Notes: generated by a model not told the origin, from the letters alone. A stretch of DNA of 9,025 nt from Clostridia bacterium (GCA_017442025.1 JAFSBD010000182.1:1-9025), one strand, 5' to 3'. Positions 1 through 6,537 are shown, counted from the first letter of the stretch. Made by a program: numbers and translations.

Positions 1-112
1 CGAAAAAGAGATAGAGGGTGTTGCCCTCCCGCCGCAGGGCATAATCCGCTCCGTTTTCCACCTGCCGATAGGAGGCGGCGCAACATTGCCGAAAAAGTTC
101 CGATAATCTCAT
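1..112 (-). CDS. Unidentified protein, N-terminal fragment (cut by window edge)
   Basis: An open leftward frame starts at an ATG at 110-112 and runs off the left edge after 37 codons. The visible protein begins MRLSELFRQCCAASYRQVEN and ends with alternating hydrophobic residues (NTLYLFF), like a beta-strand. The codons end in C/G as in the neighbouring met genes, which supports a real gene. It is divergent from metF with about 90 bp between the starts. The upstream ribosome site is weak (GAGAC). The start reminds me of small lipase-like (class 3, alpha/beta-hydrolase) proteins of Clostridia, but no catalytic residue lies in the fragment, so this is only a guess. The reading frame is fairly sure; the function is not. 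Confidence 0.5.
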   Translation of the reverse strand, partial: MRLSELFRQCCAASYRQVENGADYALRREGNTLYLFF

Positions 113-148
113 GGTAGTCTCTATGCGCCTTTTCCCTCGATTATGCCC

Positions 149-177
149 TTGCAAAGTGGGTTCGGGTATGCTATCAT
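149..177 (+). promoter_or_regulatory. Probable sigma-70-type promoter of the metF operon
   Basis: TTGCAA (149-154) and TATCAT (172-177) are separated by 17 bp, a good housekeeping promoter spacing. The expected start near 184 leaves only about 18 nt of leader before metF, just enough for the ribosome site AGAAGG at 188-193. There is therefore no room for a SAM or cobalamin riboswitch downstream of this promoter. Confidence 0.55.
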
Positions 178-201
178 GGATGAAGAAAGAAGGTTTTTAA
201 G

Positions 202-1062
202 ATGAAAGTTTCCGAAATTATCAGCCAAGCGCGGCCCAGCCTCTCCTTCGAGGTCTTCCCGCCCAAAAGCGATGCGACCTTTGGGGATGTTTCTGCGGCG
301 GCTACCGCCATCGCCGCGCTGGACCCCAGCTATATCAGCGTTACCTACGGTGCGGGCGGCGGCACCTCTCAATTTACCTTTGATATCGCCAAAGCCCTTC
401 AAGGCTGCGGCACCACTCCCTTGGTGCACCTGAGTTGCATCTCTGCCACCCGCGAGACCATCCACGCCCAGCTGACCGCCCTTAAGGAGATGGGGATCGA
501 AAATATTCTGGCCCTGCGCGGAGATCTGCCCGATGGAATGAAGGCCGATGCCCTTTCCTACCGCTACGCCAGCGACCTGATGGAAGAGATCCGCGCCTTC
601 GGCGGCTTTTGCATCGGCGGTGCTTGCTACCCGGAAGGTCATCCCGAAAGCGCCAATAGTGCCGCGGATCTGGAGAGCCTGAAGATCAAGGTGGAAAAGG
701 GCTGTGAATTTCTCACCACCCAGATGTTCTTTGATAATAATATTCTTTATAATTTCCTCTACCGCCTTTATAAGATCGGCGTAGATGTGCCTGTTGTAGC
801 AGGGATCATGCCCGTTACCAACGCCAACCAGATCAAGCGGATCTGCTCCATCTCGGGCAATGCTTTGCCCCAGCGGTTTATCCGCATTGTCGATCGCTTT
901 GGCGATGATCCTGCCGCCATGATGCAGGCGGGCATCGCCTATGCCACCGAGCAGATCATCGATCTTTATGCCAACGGCATCCATGCGGTGCACGTTTATT
1001 CCATGAATAAGCCCGAGGTGGCCGCCGCCATCCAAAGAAATCTCTCGGAGATCCTTAAATGA
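202..1062 (+). CDS. metF: 5,10-methylenetetrahydrofolate reductase
   Basis: This FAD-dependent cytoplasmic enzyme reduces 5,10-methylene-THF to 5-methyl-THF, the methyl donor for MetH. The 286-residue product is close to the usual bacterial MetF length and forms one TIM-barrel domain. Family landmarks are present: LSFEVFPPKS with the catalytic Glu at 17, ISVTYGAGGG (45-54; Thr48 matches the flavin-contacting Thr of E. coli), LALRGDLP with Asp108 near the flavin, CYPEGHPE (142-149), TTQMFFD with folate-contacting Gln174, and GIMP (201-204). The C-terminal HVYSMNK corresponds to the HFYTLNR motif. The ATG at 202 is preceded by AAAGAAGG (186-193) at good spacing. It is the first gene of the operon; its stop overlaps the next start. 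No metV gene adjoins it, so an assimilatory methionine role is more likely than a Wood-Ljungdahl module. Confidence 0.96.
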   Translation: MKVSEIISQARPSLSFEVFPPKSDATFGDVSAAATAIAALDPSYISVTYGAGGGTSQFTFDIAKALQGCGTTPLVHLSCISATRETIHAQLTALKEMGIENILALRGDLPDGMKADALSYRYASDLMEEIRAFGGFCIGGACYPEGHPESANSAADLESLKIKVEKGCEFLTTQMFFDNNILYNFLYRLYKIGVDVPVVAGIMPVTNANQIKRICSISGNALPQRFIRIVDRFGDDPAAMMQAGIAYATEQIIDLYANGIHAVHVYSMNKPEVAAAIQRNLSEILK

Positions 1063-1628
1063 TCGGCGCCATTGAATCCGCTGTTCTGCGCCCCGCCCAA
1101 GGGGAGCTTCACGCCCGCCTGCAGATCCCAAAGGGCGCAGAGATCCCCCATCTGCAGGAGCAGATGGCCGCCCTCCAAGAGGCGGCAAATTGCCGCTGGT
1201 GCGCCCAAAGGGTGCCCATCCTTTGGCAGGAGGATGGCGTGGACTTAGGCTTTGGGCTCATTCAAAGCAAAAACCTTGCCAAAAACCTTTCGGGTTGCAA
1301 GGAGGCCTTTCTCATTGCCGTTACCTTGGGGCTGGAGGTGGATCGGTTGCTGTTGCGCCTTTCCGCCCAATCCTCCGCCCGCCATTTTATCACCGACGGG
1401 CTGGCCTCCGCCCTGGCCGAGGCCGCCTGCGATGCCGCCGAGGCGCAGATCAAGGGGAAGCTTACCTGCAAACCGCGGTTCAGCCCGGGCTACGGCGACC
1501 TGCCCTTGAGCATGCAACAAGCGCTCCTGCAATTTCTGCGCGCCGACCGCATCGGCATCACCTTAACAAAAAATACGCTGATGGTACCCCAAAAGTCCAT
1601 CACCGCAATCATGGGGATAATGCAATGA
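1059..1628 (+). CDS. Free-standing methionine synthase reactivation protein
   Basis: The 189-residue protein corresponds to the C-terminal activation domain of long MetH enzymes, here a separate gene. In the family this domain binds S-adenosylmethionine and supports reductive remethylation of cob(II)alamin formed by accidental oxidation. The diagnostic motif is at 140-152, RFSPGYGDLPLSM, matching the RxSPGYgdlPL signature; the C-terminal MVPQKSITAIMGI (175-187) matches the segment that follows in full-length enzymes. The ATG overlaps the metF stop (ATGA, 1059-1062) and has GGAG at 1047-1050. Its own TGA overlaps the metH ATG (ATGA, 1625-1628), so all three genes are probably translationally coupled in near-equal amounts. 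The same split occurs in Thermotoga and many Clostridia. A reductase partner (flavodoxin or ferredoxin) is not seen here. Confidence 0.9.
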   Translation: MIGAIESAVLRPAQGELHARLQIPKGAEIPHLQEQMAALQEAANCRWCAQRVPILWQEDGVDLGFGLIQSKNLAKNLSGCKEAFLIAVTLGLEVDRLLLRLSAQSSARHFITDGLASALAEAACDAAEAQIKGKLTCKPRFSPGYGDLPLSMQQALLQFLRADRIGITLTKNTLMVPQKSITAIMGIMQ

Positions 1629-3967
1629 TCCGTAAACTCATTCAAACCAAACGTCTATATTTCGATGGCGGCACCGGAACGGTGCTGCAGCAGATGGGGC
1701 TGGAGCCCGGCTCTCCGCCGGAAAGCTGGAACCTTTCCCATCCCGAAAAGATTATCGCCCTGCACCGCGCCTATCTGGATGCGGGATGCAACATCATCAA
1801 AACCAATACCTTCGGTATCAATCGGGATAAATATGAAAATTATCAGCAGATGATCCGCGCCGCCATGGACTGCGCCAAAGAGGCCGTCCGCGGGCGGGAG
1901 GATGCTTATATCGCCTTTGATATCGGCCCCACCGGTCGGCTATTGCAGCCCTTGGGCGATCTGCCCTTTGAGGAGGCGGTTGCGCTTTATGCCGCCAATA
2001 TGAAGCTGGCGGCGGAGCTGGGCGCCGATCTGATCCTGATCGAGACCATGAACGATAGCTATGAGACCAAAGCCGCGGTTCTGGCCGCCAAGGAGCAGAC
2101 CGATCTGCCCATCTTTGTTACCAATGTTTATGACGCAAGCGGCAAGTTGATGACCGGTGCCGATCCCGCCGCCATGGTCGCCCTGCTGGAGGGGCTGGGA
2201 GTGGATGCCCTGGGCATCAATTGCTCCTTAGGCCCTGCCCAGATGCTGGGGCTGGTGGAGCAGTTGGCGGCGGAAACCGGCCTGCCCATCATCGTCAATC
2301 CCAACGCGGGCCTGCCCAAGGTGGAGGATGGAAAAACCGTCTTTACCGTCGGCCCCGAAGAATTTGCCGCCGCCATGGAGCAAATCGCCCAAAAGGGCGG
2401 TTGCATTTTGGGCGGCTGCTGTGGGACAAACCCGGATTATATCCGCGCCCTCATTGAGCGCACCGACCGACTCCCCTATGCCCTGCCCGAAAAAAAGGAA
2501 AAGACAGTCGTTTCCTCCTATACCCATCGGGTGGAGGTCGGCGCCATTCCCCTTTTGATCGGGGAGCGGATCAACCCCACCGGCAAGCCCAAGCTCAAAG
2601 AGGCCTTGCGGCAGGGGGATCTCCAATATATCCTCAATGAAGGGATTCGTCAGGCCGATGCGGGCGTGCAGATCTTGGATGTCAATGTGGGCCTGCCGGA
2701 GATCGACGAACAAAAAATGATGAAAGAAGCCGTTTGCGCCCTGCAGGCGGTCTGCGACCTGCCCCTGCAGTTGGATTCCTCCAACCCAGCAGTGCTGGCC
2801 GAGGCTATGCGGATCTATAACGGAAAGCCGCTGATCAATTCGGTCAACGGCGAGGCGGAGAGCATGGAGGCCATCTTCCCGCTGGTGCAAAAATACGGCG
2901 GGGCGGTCATCGCCCTCACCATGGACCGCTCCGGCATCCCCGCCACCGCCGAGGGCCGCCTGGCCATCGCGCGGAAGATTGCCCAAAAGGCGGCGGATTA
3001 TGGGATCCCCAAAAAGGATCTGATCGTTGACCCGCTGGCGATGGCGGTCTCCTCCGACCCCATGAGCGCATTGACCACCTTGGAGGCGGTACGCCTTTTG
3101 CGGGAGGATGGATTTTATACCTCCCTGGGCGTTTCTAATATCTCCTTCGGTCTGCCTGCGCGGGAAAAGATCCATTCCAATTTCTTTACCTGCGCCATGG
3201 AGCGGGGGCTCAACTGCGCCATTATGAACCCCTTCTCGGCGGCCATGATGGACGCATGGTTCGCCTTCCGCGCGCTCCATAATATGGATCCCGCCTGCGA
3301 AAGCTATATCCGCTATGCCGATAACGCCGCTCCCGCCGAAACATCCGCCCCCCAAAGGGTGGATCTCCCTTATGCCATCCTCAAGGGGATGAAGGAGGAA
3401 GCCTCTGCCGCCGCCCGCGCCGCGCTGATGGAAATGGAGCCGCTGGCGGTCATTAATGAGCAGATCATCCCTGCCCTCAATGAGATCGGCGCGGCCTTTG
3501 AGCAAAAAAAGGCCTACCTCCCCCAACTGCTGATGAGCGCCGAAGCGGCCAACGCCGCCTTTGAGCAGGTCAAAGAAAAGCTTCCCGCCGCCGCATCAAG
3601 CGGCCATAGCGTTTTGCTCGCCACCGTGCAGGGAGATATCCATGATATCGGCAAAAATATCGTTCGGGTGATGCTGGAAAGCTATGGCTTTACCGTTTAC
3701 GATTTAGGGCGGGATGTTTCCCCCGAAACCATCGTTCAGGCCGCCTTGGAGCGGAATTGCAAGTTGGTGGGGCTAAGCGCCCTCATGACCACCACGGTCC
3801 CCGCCATGGCCGAAACCATCCGTCAACTTCGCGCGGCTGATCCCACCATTAAGGTGATGGTCGGCGGTGCGGTGCTGACCGAAGAATACGCCGCCATGAT
3901 CCATGCCGATCATTACGCCGCCGACGCCATCGGCGCAGTAAGGATCGCCGAAAAATTCTATCAATAA
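1625..3967 (+). CDS. metH: Cobalamin-dependent methionine synthase lacking the activation domain
   Basis: It transfers the methyl group of 5-methyl-THF, via enzyme-bound cobalamin, to homocysteine. The 780 residues hold the modules in family order. The homocysteine-binding barrel is about 1-290, with zinc ligands Cys200 (GINCSLGP) and Cys265/Cys266 (GGCCGT). The pterin-binding barrel is about 305-560, beginning LLIGERINPTGKPKLKEA, with GVSNISFGLP later. The helical cap is about 575-650. The cobalamin domain is about 655-780, with DIHDIGKN at 671-678, whose His673 is the lower cobalt ligand. Full E. coli-type MetH is about 1,220 residues; the missing part is the activation domain supplied by the preceding gene. 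The frame is open upstream to 1190, but the ATG at 1625 is chosen because it overlaps the previous stop, has GGGG at 1613-1616, and starts the conserved protein. Confidence 0.95.
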   Translation: MIRKLIQTKRLYFDGGTGTVLQQMGLEPGSPPESWNLSHPEKIIALHRAYLDAGCNIIKTNTFGINRDKYENYQQMIRAAMDCAKEAVRGREDAYIAFDIGPTGRLLQPLGDLPFEEAVALYAANMKLAAELGADLILIETMNDSYETKAAVLAAKEQTDLPIFVTNVYDASGKLMTGADPAAMVALLEGLGVDALGINCSLGPAQMLGLVEQLAAETGLPIIVNPNAGLPKVEDGKTVFTVGPEEFAAAMEQIAQKGGCILGGCCGTNPDYIRALIERTDRLPYALPEKKEKTVVSSYTHRVEVGAIPLLIGERINPTGKPKLKEALRQGDLQYILNEGIRQADAGVQILDVNVGLPEIDEQKMMKEAVCALQAVCDLPLQLDSSNPAVLAEAMRIYNGKPLINSVNGEAESMEAIFPLVQKYGGAVIALTMDRSGIPATAEGRLAIARKIAQKAADYGIPKKDLIVDPLAMAVSSDPMSALTTLEAVRLLREDGFYTSLGVSNISFGLPAREKIHSNFFTCAMERGLNCAIMNPFSAAMMDAWFAFRALHNMDPACESYIRYADNAAPAETSAPQRVDLPYAILKGMKEEASAAARAALMEMEPLAVINEQIIPALNEIGAAFEQKKAYLPQLLMSAEAANAAFEQVKEKLPAAASSGHSVLLATVQGDIHDIGKNIVRVMLESYGFTVYDLGRDVSPETIVQAALERNCKLVGLSALMTTTVPAMAETIRQLRAADPTIKVMVGGAVLTEEYAAMIHADHYAADAIGAVRIAEKFYQ

Positions 3968-3969
3968 AC

Positions 3970-4005
3970 AACAAAACCTCATGCCCTATGGCATGAGGTT
4001 TTGTT
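3970..4005. terminator. Bidirectional intrinsic terminator between metH and the convergent 91-aa gene
   Basis: A perfect 16-bp inverted repeat (3970-3985 and 3990-4005) with a CTAT loop begins three bases after the metH stop. Its outer arms are AACAAAACC/GGTTTTGTT, so a T-rich 3' arm serves transcripts from both sides. The convergent leftward gene ends at 4004, inside the repeat. Confidence 0.9.
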
Positions 4006-4279
4006 ACTCAATAGAAGTTATAAAATTTTCATAAGCATCGTTGAAGGTTTCATAGGGGGATGGATTCCCACCGTTGGTGCTTTTGCATTGGTTATCGCAA
4101 TATTCCTCGCCGATCGCAAAAAGCTCGCCGGCATAAAGTTCTACCCCCGCCTCTTGCGCAATAAGGCAAAAATCCCAAAGGGCATCTTCCGAATGGCGGG
4201 TCGCCAGCAGGCGTTTTCTTAAATTTTCATCCCCTTTTGCAAGGGCGGTCAAACGGTCCAGCTTTTGAAAGGTGGTCAT
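4004..4279 (-). CDS. Small conserved protein, possibly Nif11-leader-like; function unknown
   Basis: A 91-residue acidic soluble protein. The first 60 residues read as two or three amphipathic helices: KLDRLTALAKGDENLRKRLL, then a linker and a second part containing AQEAGVELYAGELFAIGEEY. This pattern (KGDExLRxxLL, then AxEAGxExxxxEL) resembles Nif11-type leader domains of peptide natural-product precursors. A Gly-Gly pair at 70-71 (STNGG) is followed by 20 residues rich in acidic and aromatic residues with no Cys, Ser or Lys cluster. No modifying enzyme or transporter gene is in the window, so a peptide-precursor role is doubtful; a small conserved clostridial family protein is the safer call. 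The ATG at 4279 has GAAGGG (4288-4293) eight bases upstream. It has its own strong promoter and converges on metH. Confidence 0.75.
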   Translation of the reverse strand: MTTFQKLDRLTALAKGDENLRKRLLATRHSEDALWDFCLIAQEAGVELYAGELFAIGEEYCDNQCKSTNGGNPSPYETFNDAYENFITSIE

Positions 4280-4305
4280 GGATGCATCCCTTCATATAAA
4301 AAATT

Positions 4306-4325
4306 GGGCGCTTTTTTAAGCACCC
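4306..4325 (-). promoter_or_regulatory. Leader hairpin with U-tract, possible attenuator of the 91-aa gene
   Basis: On the minus strand GGGTGCTT / AAGCGCCC form an 8-bp stem (one G-U pair) with an AAAA loop, followed within three bases by TTTTTT (4298-4303). This has the form of an intrinsic terminator but lies between the promoter and the ribosome site, beginning only two or three bases after the expected transcript start. It may attenuate transcription or simply protect the 5' end of the mRNA. Confidence 0.5.
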
Positions 4326-4334
4326 GACTATTAT

Positions 4335-4364
4335 ATTATAGCAAAGAAAAAAGTTCCTTGTCAA
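4335..4364 (-). promoter_or_regulatory. Near-consensus sigma-70 promoter for the 91-aa gene
   Basis: On the minus strand TTGACA (4364-4359) and TATAAT (4340-4335), both exact consensus, are separated by 18 bp. The expected start is near 4328, about 50 nt before the ATG. This is the strongest promoter match in the window. Confidence 0.8.
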
Positions 4365-4630
4365 TCCGGTAAATGCAATTTCTATTTATTGCATAAAACA
4401 AAGCAAAATATTTTGGAAAATATGCGAATTGAAAGAAACCGAAAACTATGGTATCCTTAAATCAGAAAAGGAAGAGAACATTCCTCAAAAAGCTCATGAA
4501 AGGTTGCCCGCTTTAAAGCCGCACCGTAGTGCGGGAGGAAGACAGACATTTTTAAAATGAAATTTTTAGGAAGGATTTGGAAACAGCCGCAACCGCCAAG
4601 AAGAATCATGAGCCAAACCAAAGAAAGCGA

Positions 4631-4724
4631 GGTTAACCATGTTGGAACCTGCAAGCGAAATGAAATAACCCTCGGCAGTTGAGGCGAAGAGAAAGCAGCA
4701 ACACCGAGGGTTATTTCTTTTTTA
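4631..4724 (+). repeat. 94-bp direct repeat, copy 1 (upstream of lipoprotein gene)
   Basis: This 94-bp block recurs at 5975-6068 in the same orientation with 91 of 94 bases identical; two differences fall at 4653-4654 (AG here, CA there) and one at 4683 (G here, T there). It starts GGTTAACCATGTTGGAACC, which can fold as GGTT/AACC plus CCA/TGG around a TGT loop, and ends in a long hairpin and T6. Similarity stops abruptly on both sides, so the repeat is a discrete unit. The two copies bracket a single lipoprotein gene. Confidence 0.9.
4662..4723 (+). terminator. Long hairpin with T6 tail inside repeat copy 1
   Basis: A perfect 14-bp stem (GAAATAACCCTCGG at 4662-4675 with its complement at 4704-4717) is extended by GTTG (4678-4681)/CAAC (4699-4702) and closed by an A/G-rich loop, then followed by TTTTTT (4718-4723). 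It fits a rightward intrinsic terminator, which would place the downstream lipoprotein gene under a separate promoter or under read-through. Confidence 0.65.
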
Positions 4725-4777
4725 GTTTCAAAATAAAAAATTTATCGTGTTTTTCTAATTGGCGGGAGAACTTGGGA

Positions 4778-5914
4778 ATGAAAAAATGGATCGCTTTATT
4801 ACTGATTTCAAGCCTTCTTTTTAGCAGCTGTTCTAAACAAAAGAAAGCGAATTACGACAATCCGACAAGCCTTTCCGATAGCATTGCGCAAGAAGGGATC
4901 AGCGCCGGAAAAGATGCAGGAAGAACCTTGAAAACTCAAGTCGAAATATATAAAGACCGCGTATATTTTCAATTTAACGATACAGAAAAACTCTATTATA
5001 TGTCAGCAAATGAGGGCAAAAATGCTGTTTGTATTTTAGAAAAAGGAAAAATGCTCGGCCTTTACGGATCGATTCTCTATGCCCATAATGACACCCACTA
5101 TTTGGCAAAGAATCTGGACACCGGTGCAGATTGGGTGGTTCTGCAACCTCGAACGCAACAATACTACGGCCTACCGGTTTTCGGCGGTGAAAAACTTTAT
5201 TTTTTCGGTCATATTGCAAATGAGGACACCCAATTTGTGGATGTTATCCATATCCCCACCATGCAATCAAAGCGTGTCTTCATCGATATGGAAATCAATT
5301 CGGCATTCCTCGAAGAAAATATGTTGTATTATTCCCGCATGGGAACAAAAAGCGACCGCGCAATCAACTATTTTTGCCAAGCGGACTTAACGCAGAAAGA
5401 AGAAAAGATTCTGTGTGAAATTCCAATCAATTCAAAACTGCATAAAGCAGGAGAACGAGTTCTGATTTACGGTCATTCGGGAAATCCATTAATTTATGAT
5501 ACTACAACCAAAAAGCTGAAAGAAGCAACCACTTTTATGCATGGTGCAAACCAAATAAGCCTTATCGGCGATGTTGCTGTGGGGACCTGCCAATATGAAA
5601 TTGGGCGCTTATGGATCTACGACATTGCCTCCGGCGAAGAACAAACCAAAGAAGCGATCGGACTAAAGGAAGAGCGGTATTCTTTATTGGAAAACGGCGT
5701 GGTTAATCATCAATCCCCTTGGAATTCTTCCGAGAACCAACTGCAATTCTTCATCGAAGGAAAAACATATCATGCAGATCTCTCCAACTATGAAGGCTCC
5801 AAACGGTTAACAGCGATCAAAGGCAACGAGTATTGCGGTGTGGTGATGGCTGAAGAACAGATTTTCATCATTGATTGGGCGACAGAAAGAATATCGACAT
5901 ACAAAAACAATTAA
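4778..5914 (+). CDS. Predicted lipoprotein with beta-propeller-like repeats
   Basis: The 378-residue product starts MKKWIALLLISSLLFSSC: a charged n-region, hydrophobic core and lipobox with Cys18, so it should be exported and lipid-anchored on the outer face of the membrane. The mature part carries recurrent short strands of the kind KDRVYFQF, EKLYYMS, GEKLYFFG, ENMLYYSR, GRLWIYD and EEQIFIID, typical of a beta-propeller of the DUF5050 type; blade number cannot be fixed by eye. A propeller would suit sensing or binding at the cell surface, but no ligand can be inferred. The frame is open from 4679, inside the upstream repeat, but the ATG at 4778 is chosen because it begins the signal peptide and follows GGGAGAA (4764-4770). 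Composition is more AT-rich than the met genes. It is flanked by the 94-bp direct repeats and converges on the next gene. Confidence 0.85.
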   Translation: MKKWIALLLISSLLFSSCSKQKKANYDNPTSLSDSIAQEGISAGKDAGRTLKTQVEIYKDRVYFQFNDTEKLYYMSANEGKNAVCILEKGKMLGLYGSILYAHNDTHYLAKNLDTGADWVVLQPRTQQYYGLPVFGGEKLYFFGHIANEDTQFVDVIHIPTMQSKRVFIDMEINSAFLEENMLYYSRMGTKSDRAINYFCQADLTQKEEKILCEIPINSKLHKAGERVLIYGHSGNPLIYDTTTKKLKEATTFMHGANQISLIGDVAVGTCQYEIGRLWIYDIASGEEQTKEAIGLKEERYSLLENGVVNHQSPWNSSENQLQFFIEGKTYHADLSNYEGSKRLTAIKGNEYCGVVMAEEQIFIIDWATERISTYKNN

Positions 5915-5974
5915 CGAAAATGCCTTGAAATAAGTCGGAATCGGTTAATAAGCAACTCGTCTCCAGGTTAATGC

Positions 5975-6068
5975 GGTTAACCATGTTGGAACCTGCACAC
6001 GAAATGAAATAACCCTCGGCAGTTGATGCGAAGAGAAAGCAGCAACACCGAGGGTTATTTCTTTTTTA
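5975..6068 (+). repeat. 94-bp direct repeat, copy 2 (downstream of lipoprotein gene)
   Basis: Second copy of the block at 4631-4724, same orientation, 1,344 bp further on. It starts 60 bp after the lipoprotein stop. Its single G-to-T difference in the inner stem makes TGC/GCA pair below the loop, so this copy folds slightly better than copy 1. The bases upstream and downstream of the two copies are unrelated. Confidence 0.9.
6006..6067 (+). terminator. Hairpin with T6 tail in repeat copy 2, likely terminator of the lipoprotein gene
   Basis: The same 14-bp stem as in copy 1 (6006-6019 with 6048-6061), extended by GTTG/CAAC and TGC/GCA, followed by TTTTTT at 6062-6067. It lies about 90 bp downstream of the lipoprotein stop and points rightward. 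Confidence 0.7.
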
Positions 6069-6084
6069 TTTAAACCATCAAAAC

Positions 6085-6109
6085 CACCCGCATCATAACG
6101 ATGCGGGTG
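6085..6109 (-). terminator. Terminator of the leftward membrane-protein gene
   Basis: A perfect 10-bp stem CACCCGCATC/GATGCGGGTG (6085-6094, 6100-6109) with a five-base loop lies five bases beyond the leftward stop at 6115. Leftward the stem is followed by GGTTTTG, a modest T-tract. With the rightward hairpin of repeat copy 2 it separates the two convergent genes. Confidence 0.7.
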
Positions 6110-6114
6110 AAACA

Positions 6115-6525
6115 TTATTTGCTTAATTCTTCAAGAACATCCTTTAATAACACATTGTCCTGTAAATTATGACTCAGCTTATTTAATTTATCGATGCTCG
6201 TTCTTTCCAATTCATCGTATAATGCTTTTTTCTCACTAAGATCATAAAGAATATGGACAACCTTATTCATCTCTTCATTTTCCGAAAATGATGTTAAGCT
6301 AAACATCGTAAAACATACATACGCACATTTTTCATTTTCTTCATAAACTTCTTCGGATTCCTGAACATTCAAATTATTACATAATTGCGAGAAATTACTT
6401 TGAAATATATCATCTGCGATATCCAAATAATCTTTCTTTTTGGAATTATTCTCAAACTGAATCACAAGCATTATGAGGCATATCAAAACAATTATCCCCA
6501 ATAATGCTATCCATATTTTTTTCAC
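6115..6525 (-). CDS. Small membrane-anchored protein of unknown function
   Basis: The 136-residue product starts with Lys-Lys followed by one long hydrophobic segment (about residues 4-23, IWIALLGIIVLICLIMLVIQ), then a hydrophilic, Glu/Asp/Asn-rich domain of about 110 residues with a helical C-terminus (LSEKKALYDELER and later). This predicts a single N-terminal anchor with the domain outside the membrane. The GTG at 6525 is preferred over an in-frame GTG at 6552 because it follows CGAGG by seven bases and puts the positive charges just before the membrane segment. I recognise no family and no catalytic motif. It has its own promoter at 6602-6630 and ends at the hairpin 6085-6109. It is AT-rich like its neighbours. 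Confidence 0.75.
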   Translation of the reverse strand: MKKIWIALLGIIVLICLIMLVIQFENNSKKKDYLDIADDIFQSNFSQLCNNLNVQESEEVYEENEKCAYVCFTMFSLTSFSENEEMNKVVHILYDLSEKKALYDELERTSIDKLNKLSHNLQDNVLLKDVLEELSK

Positions 6526-6537
6526 TATTATACCTCG

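Larger units (their letters stand above)
4365..4777. other. Gene-poor AT-rich stretch with weak promoter, small hairpin and repeat copy 1
   Basis: No convincing gene is seen here. A plausible rightward promoter is TTGAAA (4429-4434) with TATCCT (4452-4457), 17 bp apart. CCGCAC-CGTA-GTGCGG (4519-4534) forms a 6-bp hairpin that competes with an alternative CCCGC (4507-4511)/GCGGG (4531-4535) pairing. A 41-codon frame (ATG 4557 to TGA 4682) runs into repeat copy 1 but its nearest GGAGG is about 18 bases away. On the other strand a 65-codon TTG-started frame (4654-4457) has one hydrophobic segment but no ribosome site. Repeat copy 1 fills 4631-4724; between it and the lipoprotein gene I see no clear promoter. 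Confidence 0.5.

Noticed and set aside
113..201. Possible SAM or cobalamin riboswitch upstream of metF
   Set aside because: Only about 90 bp separate the divergent starts, the predicted promoter leaves about 18 nt of leader, and no aptamer-like folding or terminator is present.
1190..1624. N-terminal extension of MetH by 145 residues
   Set aside because: It overlaps the reactivation protein in another frame, is Arg/Pro/Gly-rich shadow sequence, and the ATG at 1625 has a ribosome site and starts the conserved protein.
2228..3526. Long leftward open frame (432 codons) opposite metH
   Set aside because: It is a by-product of GC-rich codon use in metH; composition is His/Gly/Arg-rich without domains, and no ribosome site or operon supports it.
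4448..4516. 22-codon basic peptide frame starting at the ATG at 4448
   Set aside because: No ribosome site, and the best promoter -10 box (4452-4457) lies inside it, so its start would not be transcribed.
4631..4724. Hammerhead ribozyme in the repeat hairpin
   Set aside because: GTTGATG and GAAA-like stretches occur, but the required CUGAUGA core and junction layout are absent.
4679..4777. Extended N-terminus of the lipoprotein from the TTG at 4679
   Set aside because: It would start inside the repeat hairpin and bury the signal peptide; the ATG at 4778 has a ribosome site and begins a standard lipoprotein signal.
4631..6068. Integron-type attC sites or a CRISPR-like array for the 94-bp repeats
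   Set aside because: The repeat lacks matched RYYYAAC/GTTRRRY core sites, there is no integrase, and two copies 1.3 kb apart are not a CRISPR array.
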